NCBI RefSeq assembly: GCF_000719335.1
Contig: NZ_JOGB01000009.1
Coordinates: 177,390-241,389, forward strand
Length of the DNA stretch: 64,000 nt
Direction of reading: 5' to 3'
Source of the DNA: Streptomyces sp. NRRL S-87
Lineage (GTDB): Bacteria; Actinomycetota; Actinomycetes; Streptomycetales; Streptomycetaceae
The notes under the pieces are model-generated. The model did not search any database. It saw nothing but the letters and a program-made list of their open reading frames with translations, and was not told the DNA's origin. Of this stretch, positions 12,160-20,046 are shown piece by piece. Position numbers and translations under genes: made by a program. Position 1 is the first letter of the stretch; the number at the start of each line of letters is the position of its first letter.

Positions 12160-12806
12160 TGGGCACGCCGGTCGGCCTGTTCGCGGAAAACCGGTGGAGA
12201 CGTGCCCCCGTACGCGGTTACCGTGCTCCCGCCCGTGTCCCTCCGGTGAAGGACGTGCCGTTGTACACCAAGTGAGACTCCCCGAGCGCTGATCCGTCGC
12301 GCGTCGCATCCGTGCGCCGTGCTCCTTTTCGCTGCGGTCCTCTCACTGGAACTGGTGTGTCTCCGTGTTCAAGAACCGGGTGGTCGTGCCCACCTCCTCG
12401 AAGCCCTTCCTCCACCGTTCGCGCCGCCACCGGCCGGCCTGGCAGTCGCCCTACGGTCCGCCGCCGCGCCGGACGCACCGCGGCCGTTGGGCGCCCCAAC
12501 CGGGGCTGACCGGTGCCCGGTCCACCGTGCGGCGCGGACACCGCCGCGGCGAGTGCGACTGACCACGGTCCCGCCCGCCGGGGCGGAGCCGCGGGCCCGA
12601 ACCTCCCGCGGCTCCGCCCCGCCGCGCCTCCCGTGACCCGCCCCGCCATGCGTGCCGCGCCGCGCCGCGCCGCCGACACGACCGCCCGGAAAAGGTCGTG
12701 CAGCGCGGGAACCCCGTACCCCCGCCGTCCGACTACTGCCGTGTGGAGGCGCAGGGGGCCGTGCGCCCGCCTCCGCCGACGTGGTCGAGCGAGAGGTGCG
12801 TGAGGG
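12160..12806. other. Sparse 650 bp region upstream of the metal ABC transporter
   Basis: Apart from one possible small gene (12365-12562), I can support no gene here. Long frames on both strands are Arg/Pro/Gly-rich and lack domains. I looked for a Zur-type A/T-rich palindrome before the ATPase gene and found none. The ATPase has a weak purine-rich leader GAGAGGTGCGTGAGGG at 12791-12806. Confidence 0.4.
12365..12562 (+). CDS. Possible small Arg/Pro-rich protein, unknown function
   Basis: A 65-codon frame starts GTG and reads FKNRVVVPTSSKPFLH, then a basic stretch with RPAWQSPYGPP. GC by codon position is about 72, 66 and 91 percent by my hand count, the order expected of a real gene in this genome, whereas the overlapping frames do not show it. 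There is no clear ribosome binding site, no hydrophobic segment and no cysteine pair. A basic, proline-rich peptide like this could bind nucleic acid, but I do not recognise the family. It may equally be chance. Confidence 0.35.
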   Translation: MFKNRVVVPTSSKPFLHRSRRHRPAWQSPYGPPPRRTHRGRWAPQPGLTGARSTVRRGHRRGECD

Positions 12807-13442
12807 ATGGGCGGGCTGGACGTGCGGATGCGGGGGGTCGCCTGCCGGCACGGCCGGGTGGAGGCCGTCTCCGCGGTGGACCTGGAGATCGCCGCGGGTG
12901 AACGGGTGGCCCTGACCGGGACCAACGGGTCCGGTAAGACGACCCTGCTGAGGGCCGTCCTCGGGTTGCACCGCCAGGTCACGGGCTCGATCCTGGTCGG
13001 CGGCCGCGACGCCCGTTCCCCCGCGGAGTGGGCGTGGCGCCGCCGCGCCTGCGCCTGGATCCCGCAGAAACCGGCCGCGGGACGGTTCCCGCTGCTCGGC
13101 GAGGAGTTGCTGGCCGGCAGCGCGGCCCCGGTGGACGCGGCGCAGGCGGCGGACCGCCTGGGCGTGGGCCGCCTGGCGGGGCGCCCCCTGCACACGCTCT
13201 CCGGTGGCCAGTTGCAGCGCATGTACCTGGCCCGGGCGATGGGCTGTGTCGCGGCAGGGGCCGAGGTGCTGCTGGCCGACGAGCCGACCGCCGCCCTCGA
13301 CTTCGACGGGCAGGCGGAGGCCGCCGACGTCCTCACCTCGCTGCCCGTGACGCTGGTCGTGGTGACCCACGACCGGGCCCTCGCCGAACGCTGCGACCGC
13401 GTACTGGAGATGGCGGCCGGCCACCTGCGGGAGGTCCGGTGA
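12807..13442 (+). CDS. Metal ABC transporter ATP-binding protein
   Basis: This 211-residue ABC ATPase is short for the family but complete: Walker A GTNGSGKTT (about 38), Q-loop WIPQKP, signature LSGGQLQRMYLARAM, Walker B VLLADEPTAALDF and the switch histidine VVVTHDRAL. It should power uptake of Zn2+ or Mn2+ by the permease and lipoprotein encoded next, on the cytoplasmic face. Its TGA overlaps the GTG of the permease gene as GTGA, so the three genes form an operon with coupled translation. Confidence 0.88.
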   Translation: MGGLDVRMRGVACRHGRVEAVSAVDLEIAAGERVALTGTNGSGKTTLLRAVLGLHRQVTGSILVGGRDARSPAEWAWRRRACAWIPQKPAAGRFPLLGEELLAGSAAPVDAAQAADRLGVGRLAGRPLHTLSGGQLQRMYLARAMGCVAAGAEVLLADEPTAALDFDGQAEAADVLTSLPVTLVVVTHDRALAERCDRVLEMAAGHLREVR

Positions 13443-14308
13443 CCACGCTGGCCACGGCCGACGTCGGCGCGCTGCTCCAACTCGTCCCGGTCCAGCGGGC
13501 GGGGTGGGCGCTCCTGCTCGCGGCGGTCGGGCTGCCGGTCGTCGGCGTGGTCGTCGTCGGGCTCGACATCATGCCGGTCCGGTTCGCGATGATGCACGTC
13601 GCGCTGTTCGGCATCGCCGTCGGCCTCCTGACCGGGCTCGACCCGATGGTGTGCGCCCTGGTCGCCTGCGCCCTCGCCGGGGCGGGGGTCGCGCCCCTCG
13701 CCCGTACCCCCGACGGCCTGTCCGGTGCGATGGGTCTGCTGATGAGCCTCGCCGTCGCGGCCGCGCTGCTCCTGCTGGCCGTGTCGGGTGTCAACGCCTC
13801 CGGCGCGTTCGCCCTGCTGTGGGGGTCGATCCTGTCGGTCGGCACCCCGGACCTGGTCGTACTCGGCGTGCTCGCCGCGGCCGTGCCGGGGCTCTTCTGG
13901 TGGCGGCGGCGCGACATCGGCCTGCTGCTCTACGACCGTGAACTCGCCCAGTGTTCGGGGGTGCCCGTGCACGCCCTGACCGCGGCGCTGCTGGTGCTCG
14001 TCGCCGTGGCCGTCGCCGGGGCCATCAAGCTCACCGGGGCGCTCCTCGTCGACGCCCTGACGCTGCTCCCGGCGCTCGCCGCCCGACGGCTGGGCAGCTC
14101 ACTGAAGTCGATCACCCTGTGGGCGATCGGCATCGGGGTCGCCGTGAACCTGACCGGGTTCCTCGCGGCCCTCTGGCTGGACTGGCCGCCCGGTCCGGTC
14201 CTCGTCCTGACGGCGGGGGCGCTCGTCCTCGCCGTGCACGTCATATCCGAACGGAGAACCAGCTCATGGCGCGCACCCGCGTCCGCATCGCTTCCCTCGT
14301 CGCACTGA
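13439..14308 (+). CDS. Metal ABC transporter permease (ZnuB/TroC family)
   Basis: This 289-residue membrane protein has about eight hydrophobic helices, with family segments MPVRFAMMHVALFGIAVG, SGAFALLWGSILSVGTPD and AIKLTGALLVDALTLLPA. It forms the channel for Zn2+ or Mn2+ import. I chose the GTG at 13439, which overlaps the stop of the ATPase gene by four bases. The C-terminus overlaps the start of the lipoprotein gene by 43 bases in another frame; the tail after VISERR is probably not under strong selection. The permease is somewhat divergent from standard ZnuB. Confidence 0.85.
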   Translation: MTTLATADVGALLQLVPVQRAGWALLLAAVGLPVVGVVVVGLDIMPVRFAMMHVALFGIAVGLLTGLDPMVCALVACALAGAGVAPLARTPDGLSGAMGLLMSLAVAAALLLLAVSGVNASGAFALLWGSILSVGTPDLVVLGVLAAAVPGLFWWRRRDIGLLLYDRELAQCSGVPVHALTAALLVLVAVAVAGAIKLTGALLVDALTLLPALAARRLGSSLKSITLWAIGIGVAVNLTGFLAALWLDWPPGPVLVLTAGALVLAVHVISERRTSSWRAPASASLPSSH

Positions 14309-15126
14309 CCTCGGCCGCCCTGACCCTCGTGACCGGCTGCGGCGGGGACGACACCGGGTCGCCTTCGAAGGCGAAGGGCGACCACGGCAAGGCCGGCGAC
14401 CACGGCAAGCACGGAGGCCACGGCGGCCACGGCGAGCACGGGGACAAACCCGTGGTCGTCGTCACCACCACCTGGGAGGGCGCCTTCGCCGAGGCCGCGG
14501 GCGCCGAGGACGTCAAGGTCATCGTGCCGCAGTCCGTCCACCACGCCCCCGACTACGACCCCAAGCCCTCGGACCTCGCGGCCGTCGCCTCGGCCGACTT
14601 CGTCCTCTACGCGCCGTTCGAGCCGTACGCCGCCAAGATCAAGGAGGCCGCCGGGTCCGAGGCCAAGCTGGTCGAGGTCGACCTCGACAACGACCCCGGC
14701 AAGGTCAAGGCCGAGGTCGGCAGGCTCGGCGCGCTGTTCGGCACGGCCGACGCCGCGGCGAAGTGGAAGACGGGCTTCGACACCGAGTACGCGAAGCTGA
14801 GCAAGGACGTGCGGGCCGCCTGGCCCGGCGGCACCGCCCCGACCGCGGTCGCCCAGGTCTTCACCACCTGGTCCGCCGGTCTCGCGGGCGCCACCACGGT
14901 CGGTACGTACGGGCCCGAAGCCGTCACCCCCGCGCAGTTGGCCGGGCTCTCCGCGAAGAAGCCGGCCCTGGTGCTGGACAACGCCCACATGTCGACCGGG
15001 GCGGTCCTGCCCGACTCGGGGGCGAAGCAGGTCGAGATCGTCAACTATCCGGGCGAGGACCTCGACCTCCTGGGGGTCTACCGCGACGCGGCGGCCCAAC
15101 TGAAGAAGGCCATGGGCGCCTCCTGA
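14266..15126 (+). CDS. Metal-binding lipoprotein with His-rich region (ZnuA-like)
   Basis: This 286-residue protein has a lipoprotein signal (LTLVTGCGG, lipidated Cys near 25). A His/Gly/Lys-rich stretch at about residues 37-62, with seven histidines in repeated GDHGK/GGHG units, follows at once. The rest is a periplasmic-binding-type fold: SVHHAPDYDPKPSDL matches the ZnuA-type ligand segment and VLDNAHMSTGAVL lies near the C-terminus. It should capture Zn2+ (less likely Mn2+) outside the membrane and deliver it to the permease. In most ZnuA proteins the His-rich loop is internal; here it lies between lipid anchor and domain. ACGGAGAA at 14251-14258 is the ribosome binding site. Confidence 0.85.
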   Translation: MARTRVRIASLVALTSAALTLVTGCGGDDTGSPSKAKGDHGKAGDHGKHGGHGGHGEHGDKPVVVVTTTWEGAFAEAAGAEDVKVIVPQSVHHAPDYDPKPSDLAAVASADFVLYAPFEPYAAKIKEAAGSEAKLVEVDLDNDPGKVKAEVGRLGALFGTADAAAKWKTGFDTEYAKLSKDVRAAWPGGTAPTAVAQVFTTWSAGLAGATTVGTYGPEAVTPAQLAGLSAKKPALVLDNAHMSTGAVLPDSGAKQVEIVNYPGEDLDLLGVYRDAAAQLKKAMGAS

Positions 15127-15226
15127 GCGTCCGCGGGCAGCGGGCCGGCACGTGGGCGACCGCCGCGAGGACTCCCGGCCACCGAAGAGCCGCGGACGTC
15201 CATGCGGCGGTCGGCCGTTCGACGAG

Positions 15227-15263
15227 GAGGGCGGGGAGGCGTCGTGCACGCCTTCCCGCCCTC
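15227..15263. terminator. Long bidirectional terminator hairpin
   Basis: GAGGGCGGGGAGGCGT pairs with ACGCCTTCCCGCCCTC over 16 positions with one G-T wobble and a five-base loop. It sits between two convergent genes, the metal lipoprotein and the acyl-CoA synthetase, and can serve both. Confidence 0.8.
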
Positions 15264-15277
15264 CGCCCGTCCAGGGC

Positions 15278-16909
15278 TCACGCGGTCAGGCGTTCGGACA
15301 GCGCGCTCCGGTCGGGCTTGCCGGCGGCCGTCAGGGGGATCTCGGTGACCGTGAGCAGGCGTTCGGGGTGCTTGTACCGGTCCAGGCCGCGGGTCGTCAG
15401 GTGGTCGCCGAGCGTGCCGAGCGTGGGTGCCTCGGCGCCCGTGGGGACGACGCAGGCCGCCAGGCGTTCGCCCATCAAGGGATCCGGGACGCCGACGCAG
15501 ACCACGTCGCGGACCTGGGGGTGGGAGCGGAGTTCGCGTTCGACCTCGGCGGGGCTGATGTTGGCGCCACCGCGGATGACGACGTCCTTGAGGCGGCCCA
15601 CGACGTGCAGGACGCCGTCCGCGTCGAGGTAGCCGAGGTCGCCGGTGCGGACCCAGCCGTCGGGGGTGCGGTAGCGGGCGTTCAGGTCGGGGGCGCCGAC
15701 GTAGCACAGCGGGGTCATGGGGCCCCGCGAGATGATCTCGCCGACCGCGCCGTCCGGCAGGGCCTCCTGGGTGTCGGGGTCGGTGATGCGGATCTCCGCG
15801 ACGCGCGGGTCGGGGTGACCGGCGACGACACCCGTGCCGCCCGTGGGCGGGACCACCTCGGCCAGACCAGTGTGGCAGTTGACCCCGTCGGCGGAGCCGT
15901 AGAGGTTGACCACCGGGCAGCCGAACGCCTGCGCGGCGGCGGTGGCCGTGGACGCGTCGAGCGGCGCGCCGCCGAGGACGAGTGCGGTGGGGGCCGGGAG
16001 CCGCTCGTCCGTGGCGTCGAGCCGTTCGAGCATCATGCGGATCATGGTCGGCACGCCGAGGACGTGGGTCGGCTCGTGCGCGCGTACGGCCTCGATGGCC
16101 GCGTCGGCGGTGAAGTGGTCCAGCAGGACCAGGGTGCCGCCGTGCCGGGCCAGGGTGACCGCGGTGCCGCTGGAGCCGAAGGCGGAGGCCAGCGGGACCA
16201 GGAACAGGCAGCGGGGAGGGGTGCCGTCGGGGTTGAGGGAGGCGAGGAAGTTGCCCCGCCCGCCCGCGAGGGCGTTGTGCGAGTACGCGACCATCTTCGG
16301 CTCGGCCTCGGAGCCGGAGGAGACGAGGATGCGGGCGGCGCCGTCCGGGTCGGGGCGGGCGGGGACGAAACCGGCCGGGTCGGAGCGCAGGAGTTCGGAC
16401 CAGGCGACGGTTCCCCCGGGAGCGGCACCGGGCCCCACGGCGACGACGTGGCGCAGCGCCGGCATGGCGCGCGAGAGCGTGTGGAGGTCGGCGGCGGGCC
16501 GGGCGTCGCGGTGGGCCACCGCGGCGATGACGGCGACGGCTTCCGCGCGGCGCAGCAGGCATTCGGCCTCGAGGACGCCGCGGCCGACGGGGAACGGGAG
16601 GGCGACGGCGCCGAGGGCGGCCAGGGCCAGGTCGGCGATGACGGCGTTGCGGTTGTCGGGCAGTTGGACGCCGACCACGTCGCCCGGGCGTATGCCGAGG
16701 TCCCGGAGGCCGGTGGCCAGACATCGCACCTTGCGGTCGAGCGCGGTGTAGCAGAGCTTTCCCTTGGCGTCGATGACGGCGGTGTGGTGCAGGTCGGCGA
16801 TCTGGCGCGCTCTGAAGAGGCTGTAGAGGTCGAGGTCGGGGCAGGTCCCGTCGACCACCCAGGAGCGGCGGAGTTCGGCGGGCAGCAGGTCGGGCAGGTC
16901 GACGGTCAC
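15278..16909 (-). CDS. AMP-forming acyl-CoA synthetase
   Basis: This 543-residue ANL-superfamily enzyme should activate a carboxylic acid with ATP and CoA. Visible motifs are the P-loop variant LVSSGSEAEPKMVAYSH (about 193), VVNLYGSADG, WVRTGDLGYLD, GRLKDVVIRGGANISPAEVE and the C-terminal catalytic Lys region TAAGKPDRSAL. The P-loop differs from the usual TSGTTGxPKG. The GTG start at 16909 overlaps the stop of the upstream CoA-transferase gene as GTGA, so both act in one pathway. The acid substrate is unknown; with a CaiB-type transferase and an acyl-CoA dehydrogenase nearby, the set resembles carnitine/fatty-acyl type CoA metabolism. Confidence 0.88.
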   Translation of the reverse strand: MTVDLPDLLPAELRRSWVVDGTCPDLDLYSLFRARQIADLHHTAVIDAKGKLCYTALDRKVRCLATGLRDLGIRPGDVVGVQLPDNRNAVIADLALAALGAVALPFPVGRGVLEAECLLRRAEAVAVIAAVAHRDARPAADLHTLSRAMPALRHVVAVGPGAAPGGTVAWSELLRSDPAGFVPARPDPDGAARILVSSGSEAEPKMVAYSHNALAGGRGNFLASLNPDGTPPRCLFLVPLASAFGSSGTAVTLARHGGTLVLLDHFTADAAIEAVRAHEPTHVLGVPTMIRMMLERLDATDERLPAPTALVLGGAPLDASTATAAAQAFGCPVVNLYGSADGVNCHTGLAEVVPPTGGTGVVAGHPDPRVAEIRITDPDTQEALPDGAVGEIISRGPMTPLCYVGAPDLNARYRTPDGWVRTGDLGYLDADGVLHVVGRLKDVVIRGGANISPAEVERELRSHPQVRDVVCVGVPDPLMGERLAACVVPTGAEAPTLGTLGDHLTTRGLDRYKHPERLLTVTEIPLTAAGKPDRSALSERLTA

Positions 16910-18693
16910 GCGAAGCTCCAGGGGTCGGGAACGGCGGGGGCGCCGTGTGCGTCGCGGCTGATCGAGCCGGCGAAGCGCGGGTCGTGGTGCAGCTCGGACA
17001 GGTCGGTGGTGACCGCGGTCGCGGACAGGCCCAGGTCCCGCAGGCGGGCCAGGGCGTCACGGGTGGACAGCCCGGTGACGTCGTGGGCGGCCGCGCGGGC
17101 GGCGCAGTCGTCGGAGGGCGCTATCCAGCCGTCGGCGGTGGGCAGCGGCAGGCGGAAGCCGGCCGGGCGGCGGGGGTCCTCGCCGCGGGCGACCTTCCTG
17201 AGGGCGGGCGCGGTCAGCGTGTCGGCCGCGCCGAGGAGGGAGGAGTCCACGCGCACGCCGTGCCCGGCGCGCTCGCGCAGCAGGAGTCCGGCGAGCACGG
17301 CCTCGGCGCCGTGCAGCCCGCCGAGGACGTCGAGGAGGGTCATGAGGGAGGGGGCCGGCGCCTCGTCCTCCGCTCGTACGGCCTCGCCGACTCCGGTGCG
17401 GGCCTGCACCATGAAGTCGGTTCCCATCGGGGCGCCCTCGATCCGGTCCGCCCAGCCGCCGGTGTAGGCGTGGACGAGGGTGGGACGGACGAGGGCGAGG
17501 TCGTCGGCGTCGAGGCCGAGCTCGGCGGCCTTGCCGGGTGCCCAGTTGTGCAGGAAGACGTCGGCCTCCGCGACCATGTCGCGCAGCCGGCGCCGGTCGG
17601 AGCCGGCCTTGATGTCGATCTCGACGGCCTTCTTGCCCCGGTTGAGGGCGAGCCAGCGCGCGGAGGTCCCGGAGCAGGTGGGGGGCATGCCGCGGAGCGG
17701 GTCCCCGCCCGGCGGCTCGATCCGTACGACCTCGGCGCCCAGCAGCCCGAGCAGGTGCGCGGCGAGCGGCGCCTGGATGCGGCGGCCCGCCTCCAGGACG
17801 GTCAGGCCGGCCAGCGGCCGGGCAGGGGACGCCGCGGCGGGTGGTCCCCCGGGGGCCGCCGGCCGGGCGGGCCCTCCGAGCGGCCGGAACGACCACGGCG
17901 CCGCGCCGTCGGCTTCCGCGTGCCGCTGGGCGAGCGTGTGCAGGCGGCACACCTCCGCTCCCGAGAGGGCCGCCGCGCGCCGGATCCGGTCCAGCGGGTT
18001 CGCCCGGGTCACGGCGTGGAGGGCCGGCGGGAGGGGGGCGCAGGCGGTCGCGTAGCGGAACTGGAAGGGCCGCCAGCCCGCCCGTACCGCGTCGGCCGGC
18101 GCCTCGAGGGCACGCCAGAACCCGGCCCAGGCGCCCGGGTCCAGCGTCTCCAGCTCGAACAGGACGCCCTCCGCGGAGGTGAACGGCGGTCCTCCGGGGG
18201 CGAGCGCGGTGGCTTCCTCCTCGTCGGCGCCGGCCGCCGCGAGGTACTGGGAGACGGCCAGCAGGCCCGCGCGGTCCGCGCGGACCGTGACCGGCGCCGC
18301 GGCGCTCCCGCGGGCCTGGCCGATCAGGGCGGCCAGCAGCCCCTGGACGGCGAGGACGCCGGTGGCGGTCGCCACGTAGTCGGCGGCGAGGCCGCGCGGG
18401 CCCCCGTCGCGCCGGCCGTGCACGGCCATGACACCCGTGGCCGCCTGCACGGTCGCCTCGTCGACCAGACCGGCTTCCGGATCGCCCCAGGTGACGTGCG
18501 CACACGCGGGTGCGAAGCCGCCTCCGGTCAGCGTGACCGAACCGGGGTCCTCCCGCCGGCCCGTCGTCTCCTGCCGTGCGCCGAGCATCCGCAGGTGGTC
18601 CGCGACGACGCCCGTGATCTGCGGGGGCCCCGAGGTGCCGAGGCGCAGTGCGTCGAGCGGCCGGGCGGTCTGCGTGGTGGGTGGGGACGCCAT
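16906..18693 (-). CDS. Double-domain CaiB/BaiF-type CoA-transferase
   Basis: This 595-residue protein is longer than the usual 400. Residues about 280-560 form a complete type III CoA-transferase: LAGLTVLEAGRRIQAPLAAH, VVRIEPPGGDPLRG, LNRGKKAVEIDIK and SLMTLLDVLGGLHGAEA, whose Asp is the expected acyl-anhydride residue. Residues about 30-255 look like a degenerate second copy (DEATVQAATGVMAVHGR, GLAADYVATATGVLAVQGLL). An Ala/Pro linker joins them. It moves CoA between acids in the cytoplasm. The ATG at 18693 follows GGGAGAGGAGAGG. It is first in an operon with the acyl-CoA synthetase and is divergent from the acyl-CoA dehydrogenase. Confidence 0.85.
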   Translation of the reverse strand: MASPPTTQTARPLDALRLGTSGPPQITGVVADHLRMLGARQETTGRREDPGSVTLTGGGFAPACAHVTWGDPEAGLVDEATVQAATGVMAVHGRRDGGPRGLAADYVATATGVLAVQGLLAALIGQARGSAAAPVTVRADRAGLLAVSQYLAAAGADEEEATALAPGGPPFTSAEGVLFELETLDPGAWAGFWRALEAPADAVRAGWRPFQFRYATACAPLPPALHAVTRANPLDRIRRAAALSGAEVCRLHTLAQRHAEADGAAPWSFRPLGGPARPAAPGGPPAAASPARPLAGLTVLEAGRRIQAPLAAHLLGLLGAEVVRIEPPGGDPLRGMPPTCSGTSARWLALNRGKKAVEIDIKAGSDRRRLRDMVAEADVFLHNWAPGKAAELGLDADDLALVRPTLVHAYTGGWADRIEGAPMGTDFMVQARTGVGEAVRAEDEAPAPSLMTLLDVLGGLHGAEAVLAGLLLRERAGHGVRVDSSLLGAADTLTAPALRKVARGEDPRRPAGFRLPLPTADGWIAPSDDCAARAAAHDVTGLSTRDALARLRDLGLSATAVTTDLSELHHDPRFAGSISRDAHGAPAVPDPWSFA

Positions 18694-18834
18694 GCCTCTC
18701 CTCTCCCGGTGCGAGGGTGGCCGCCACCGAGGTCGTTCCGAATCGCGGGAACCCGGGAGCGTCCGCACCCGACCAGTTCCACGGACAGAGAGTCGGACGG
18801 ACGTTCCGGGGAGTTCCCGGGGAGAAGGAGCAGC

Positions 18835-20046
18835 GTGTTGTCGGTTCCAGGCGGGACGGTTCACGGAACTCAGCACCCCCGCGCGGACGTTGCCGCGTTG
18901 CGGGATCGGGTCGATCGGTTCGTCCGTACGCAGGTGATCCCGTGCGAGCCGGTGCTCGACGCCGGCGGGCCCCCGGCAGCGGCGGCCCTGGCGGACTTGC
19001 GGGTCCGGGCCCGGGAGGAGGGGCTCTGGGCCCTTCCGCTGCCCGCCGAACTGGGCGGCGGCGGCCTGCCCTTCTCCTCCTACGCCGACCTGGCGGAGGC
19101 CGAGGGAGCCAGCGACCACGGCCCCGCCGCCCTCGGCTCCGCCCCGCTGCTGGACGTCACGATGCTGGCGCGGCACGCCTCCGGCCGGGTACGCGAGACG
19201 TACCTGGAGCCCCTGGTCTCCGGCCGGATCCGCTCCTGCTACGCGATGACCGAGCCGGACGTGCCGGGCACCGATCCGTTCCTGACCGCGACCCGTGCCG
19301 CCCGGGGGCCGGACGGCACGTGGCGGATCAGCGGACGGAAGTGGTTCACGTCCGGCGCGGCCACGGCCGAGCTCGTGACGGTCATGGCCCGCACCAGCGG
19401 TGCGCCGGGCGACCGCGAGGGACTCTCGCTGCTGCTCGTCCCCACGGGCTCCCCCGGCATCCGCGTCGTCCGCGAGCTGCCGGTCCTCGGCGCGACGGGC
19501 CAGTACGAGATCGAGCTCGACGACGTCCGGGTGCCCGGGGACCACCTCGTGGGCGGCGAAGGCCGGGCACTGGACGTCGCCGGCGACCGGCTCGCCCTCG
19601 GCCGGACGCTGCGCTGCCTGCGGTGGCTCGGACAGGCCCGGCGCGCCTTCGACCTCATGTGCGGGCGGGCCGCCGCGCACGGCGGCTCCCGGGGCCCGCT
19701 CGCCGACCACCAGCTCGTCCAGCAGCACGTCTTCGACGCCCTGCTGGCGCTGCGGACCACCCGGCCCCTGGTCCACGAGGCGGTGGCGCTCATCGCGGCC
19801 GGGCGGGACGCCCGTACCGAGGTCGGCCTGGCCAAGGTGGCGGCCGCCCGGATGCTCCAGCAGGTGGCGGACTCCGCCATCCAGGTCCACGGCGCCGCCG
19901 GGCTCGGACCGGACACCGCACTGCCGTCCCTGTTCCGCAGCGGCCGGACGGCCCGGATCCTGGACGGTCCGGACGAGCTGCACATCACGTCCGTCGCCCG
20001 GCGGGTGCTGCGCGGCTACGGGCCGGGGCCGGTCACACCCGGGTGA
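18835..20046 (+). CDS. Acyl-CoA dehydrogenase (DGPDE-type)
   Basis: This 403-residue FAD enzyme has the N-terminal helical domain (about 10-120), the beta barrel with CYAMTEPDVPGTD and WRISGRKWFTSGAA, and the C-terminal helical bundle with VHGAAGLGPDTALP. Where classical family members carry the catalytic Glu in IYEGT, this one has ILDGPDELH, the variant seen in ACAD10/11-like proteins. It probably introduces a C=C bond into an acyl-CoA. I chose GTG 18835, four bases after GGAGAAGGAG; TTG 18838 is an alternative. Divergent from the CoA-transferase/synthetase operon, it likely shares its pathway. Its 3' end overlaps the convergent GH88-like gene by 14 bp. Confidence 0.88.
   Translation: MLSVPGGTVHGTQHPRADVAALRDRVDRFVRTQVIPCEPVLDAGGPPAAAALADLRVRAREEGLWALPLPAELGGGGLPFSSYADLAEAEGASDHGPAALGSAPLLDVTMLARHASGRVRETYLEPLVSGRIRSCYAMTEPDVPGTDPFLTATRAARGPDGTWRISGRKWFTSGAATAELVTVMARTSGAPGDREGLSLLLVPTGSPGIRVVRELPVLGATGQYEIELDDVRVPGDHLVGGEGRALDVAGDRLALGRTLRCLRWLGQARRAFDLMCGRAAAHGGSRGPLADHQLVQQHVFDALLALRTTRPLVHEAVALIAAGRDARTEVGLAKVAAARMLQQVADSAIQVHGAAGLGPDTALPSLFRSGRTARILDGPDELHITSVARRVLRGYGPGPVTPG

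Noticed and set aside
12129..12806. Zur box or other metal-responsive palindrome before the metal ABC operon
   Set aside because: No A/T-rich inverted repeat of that type can be read in the region.
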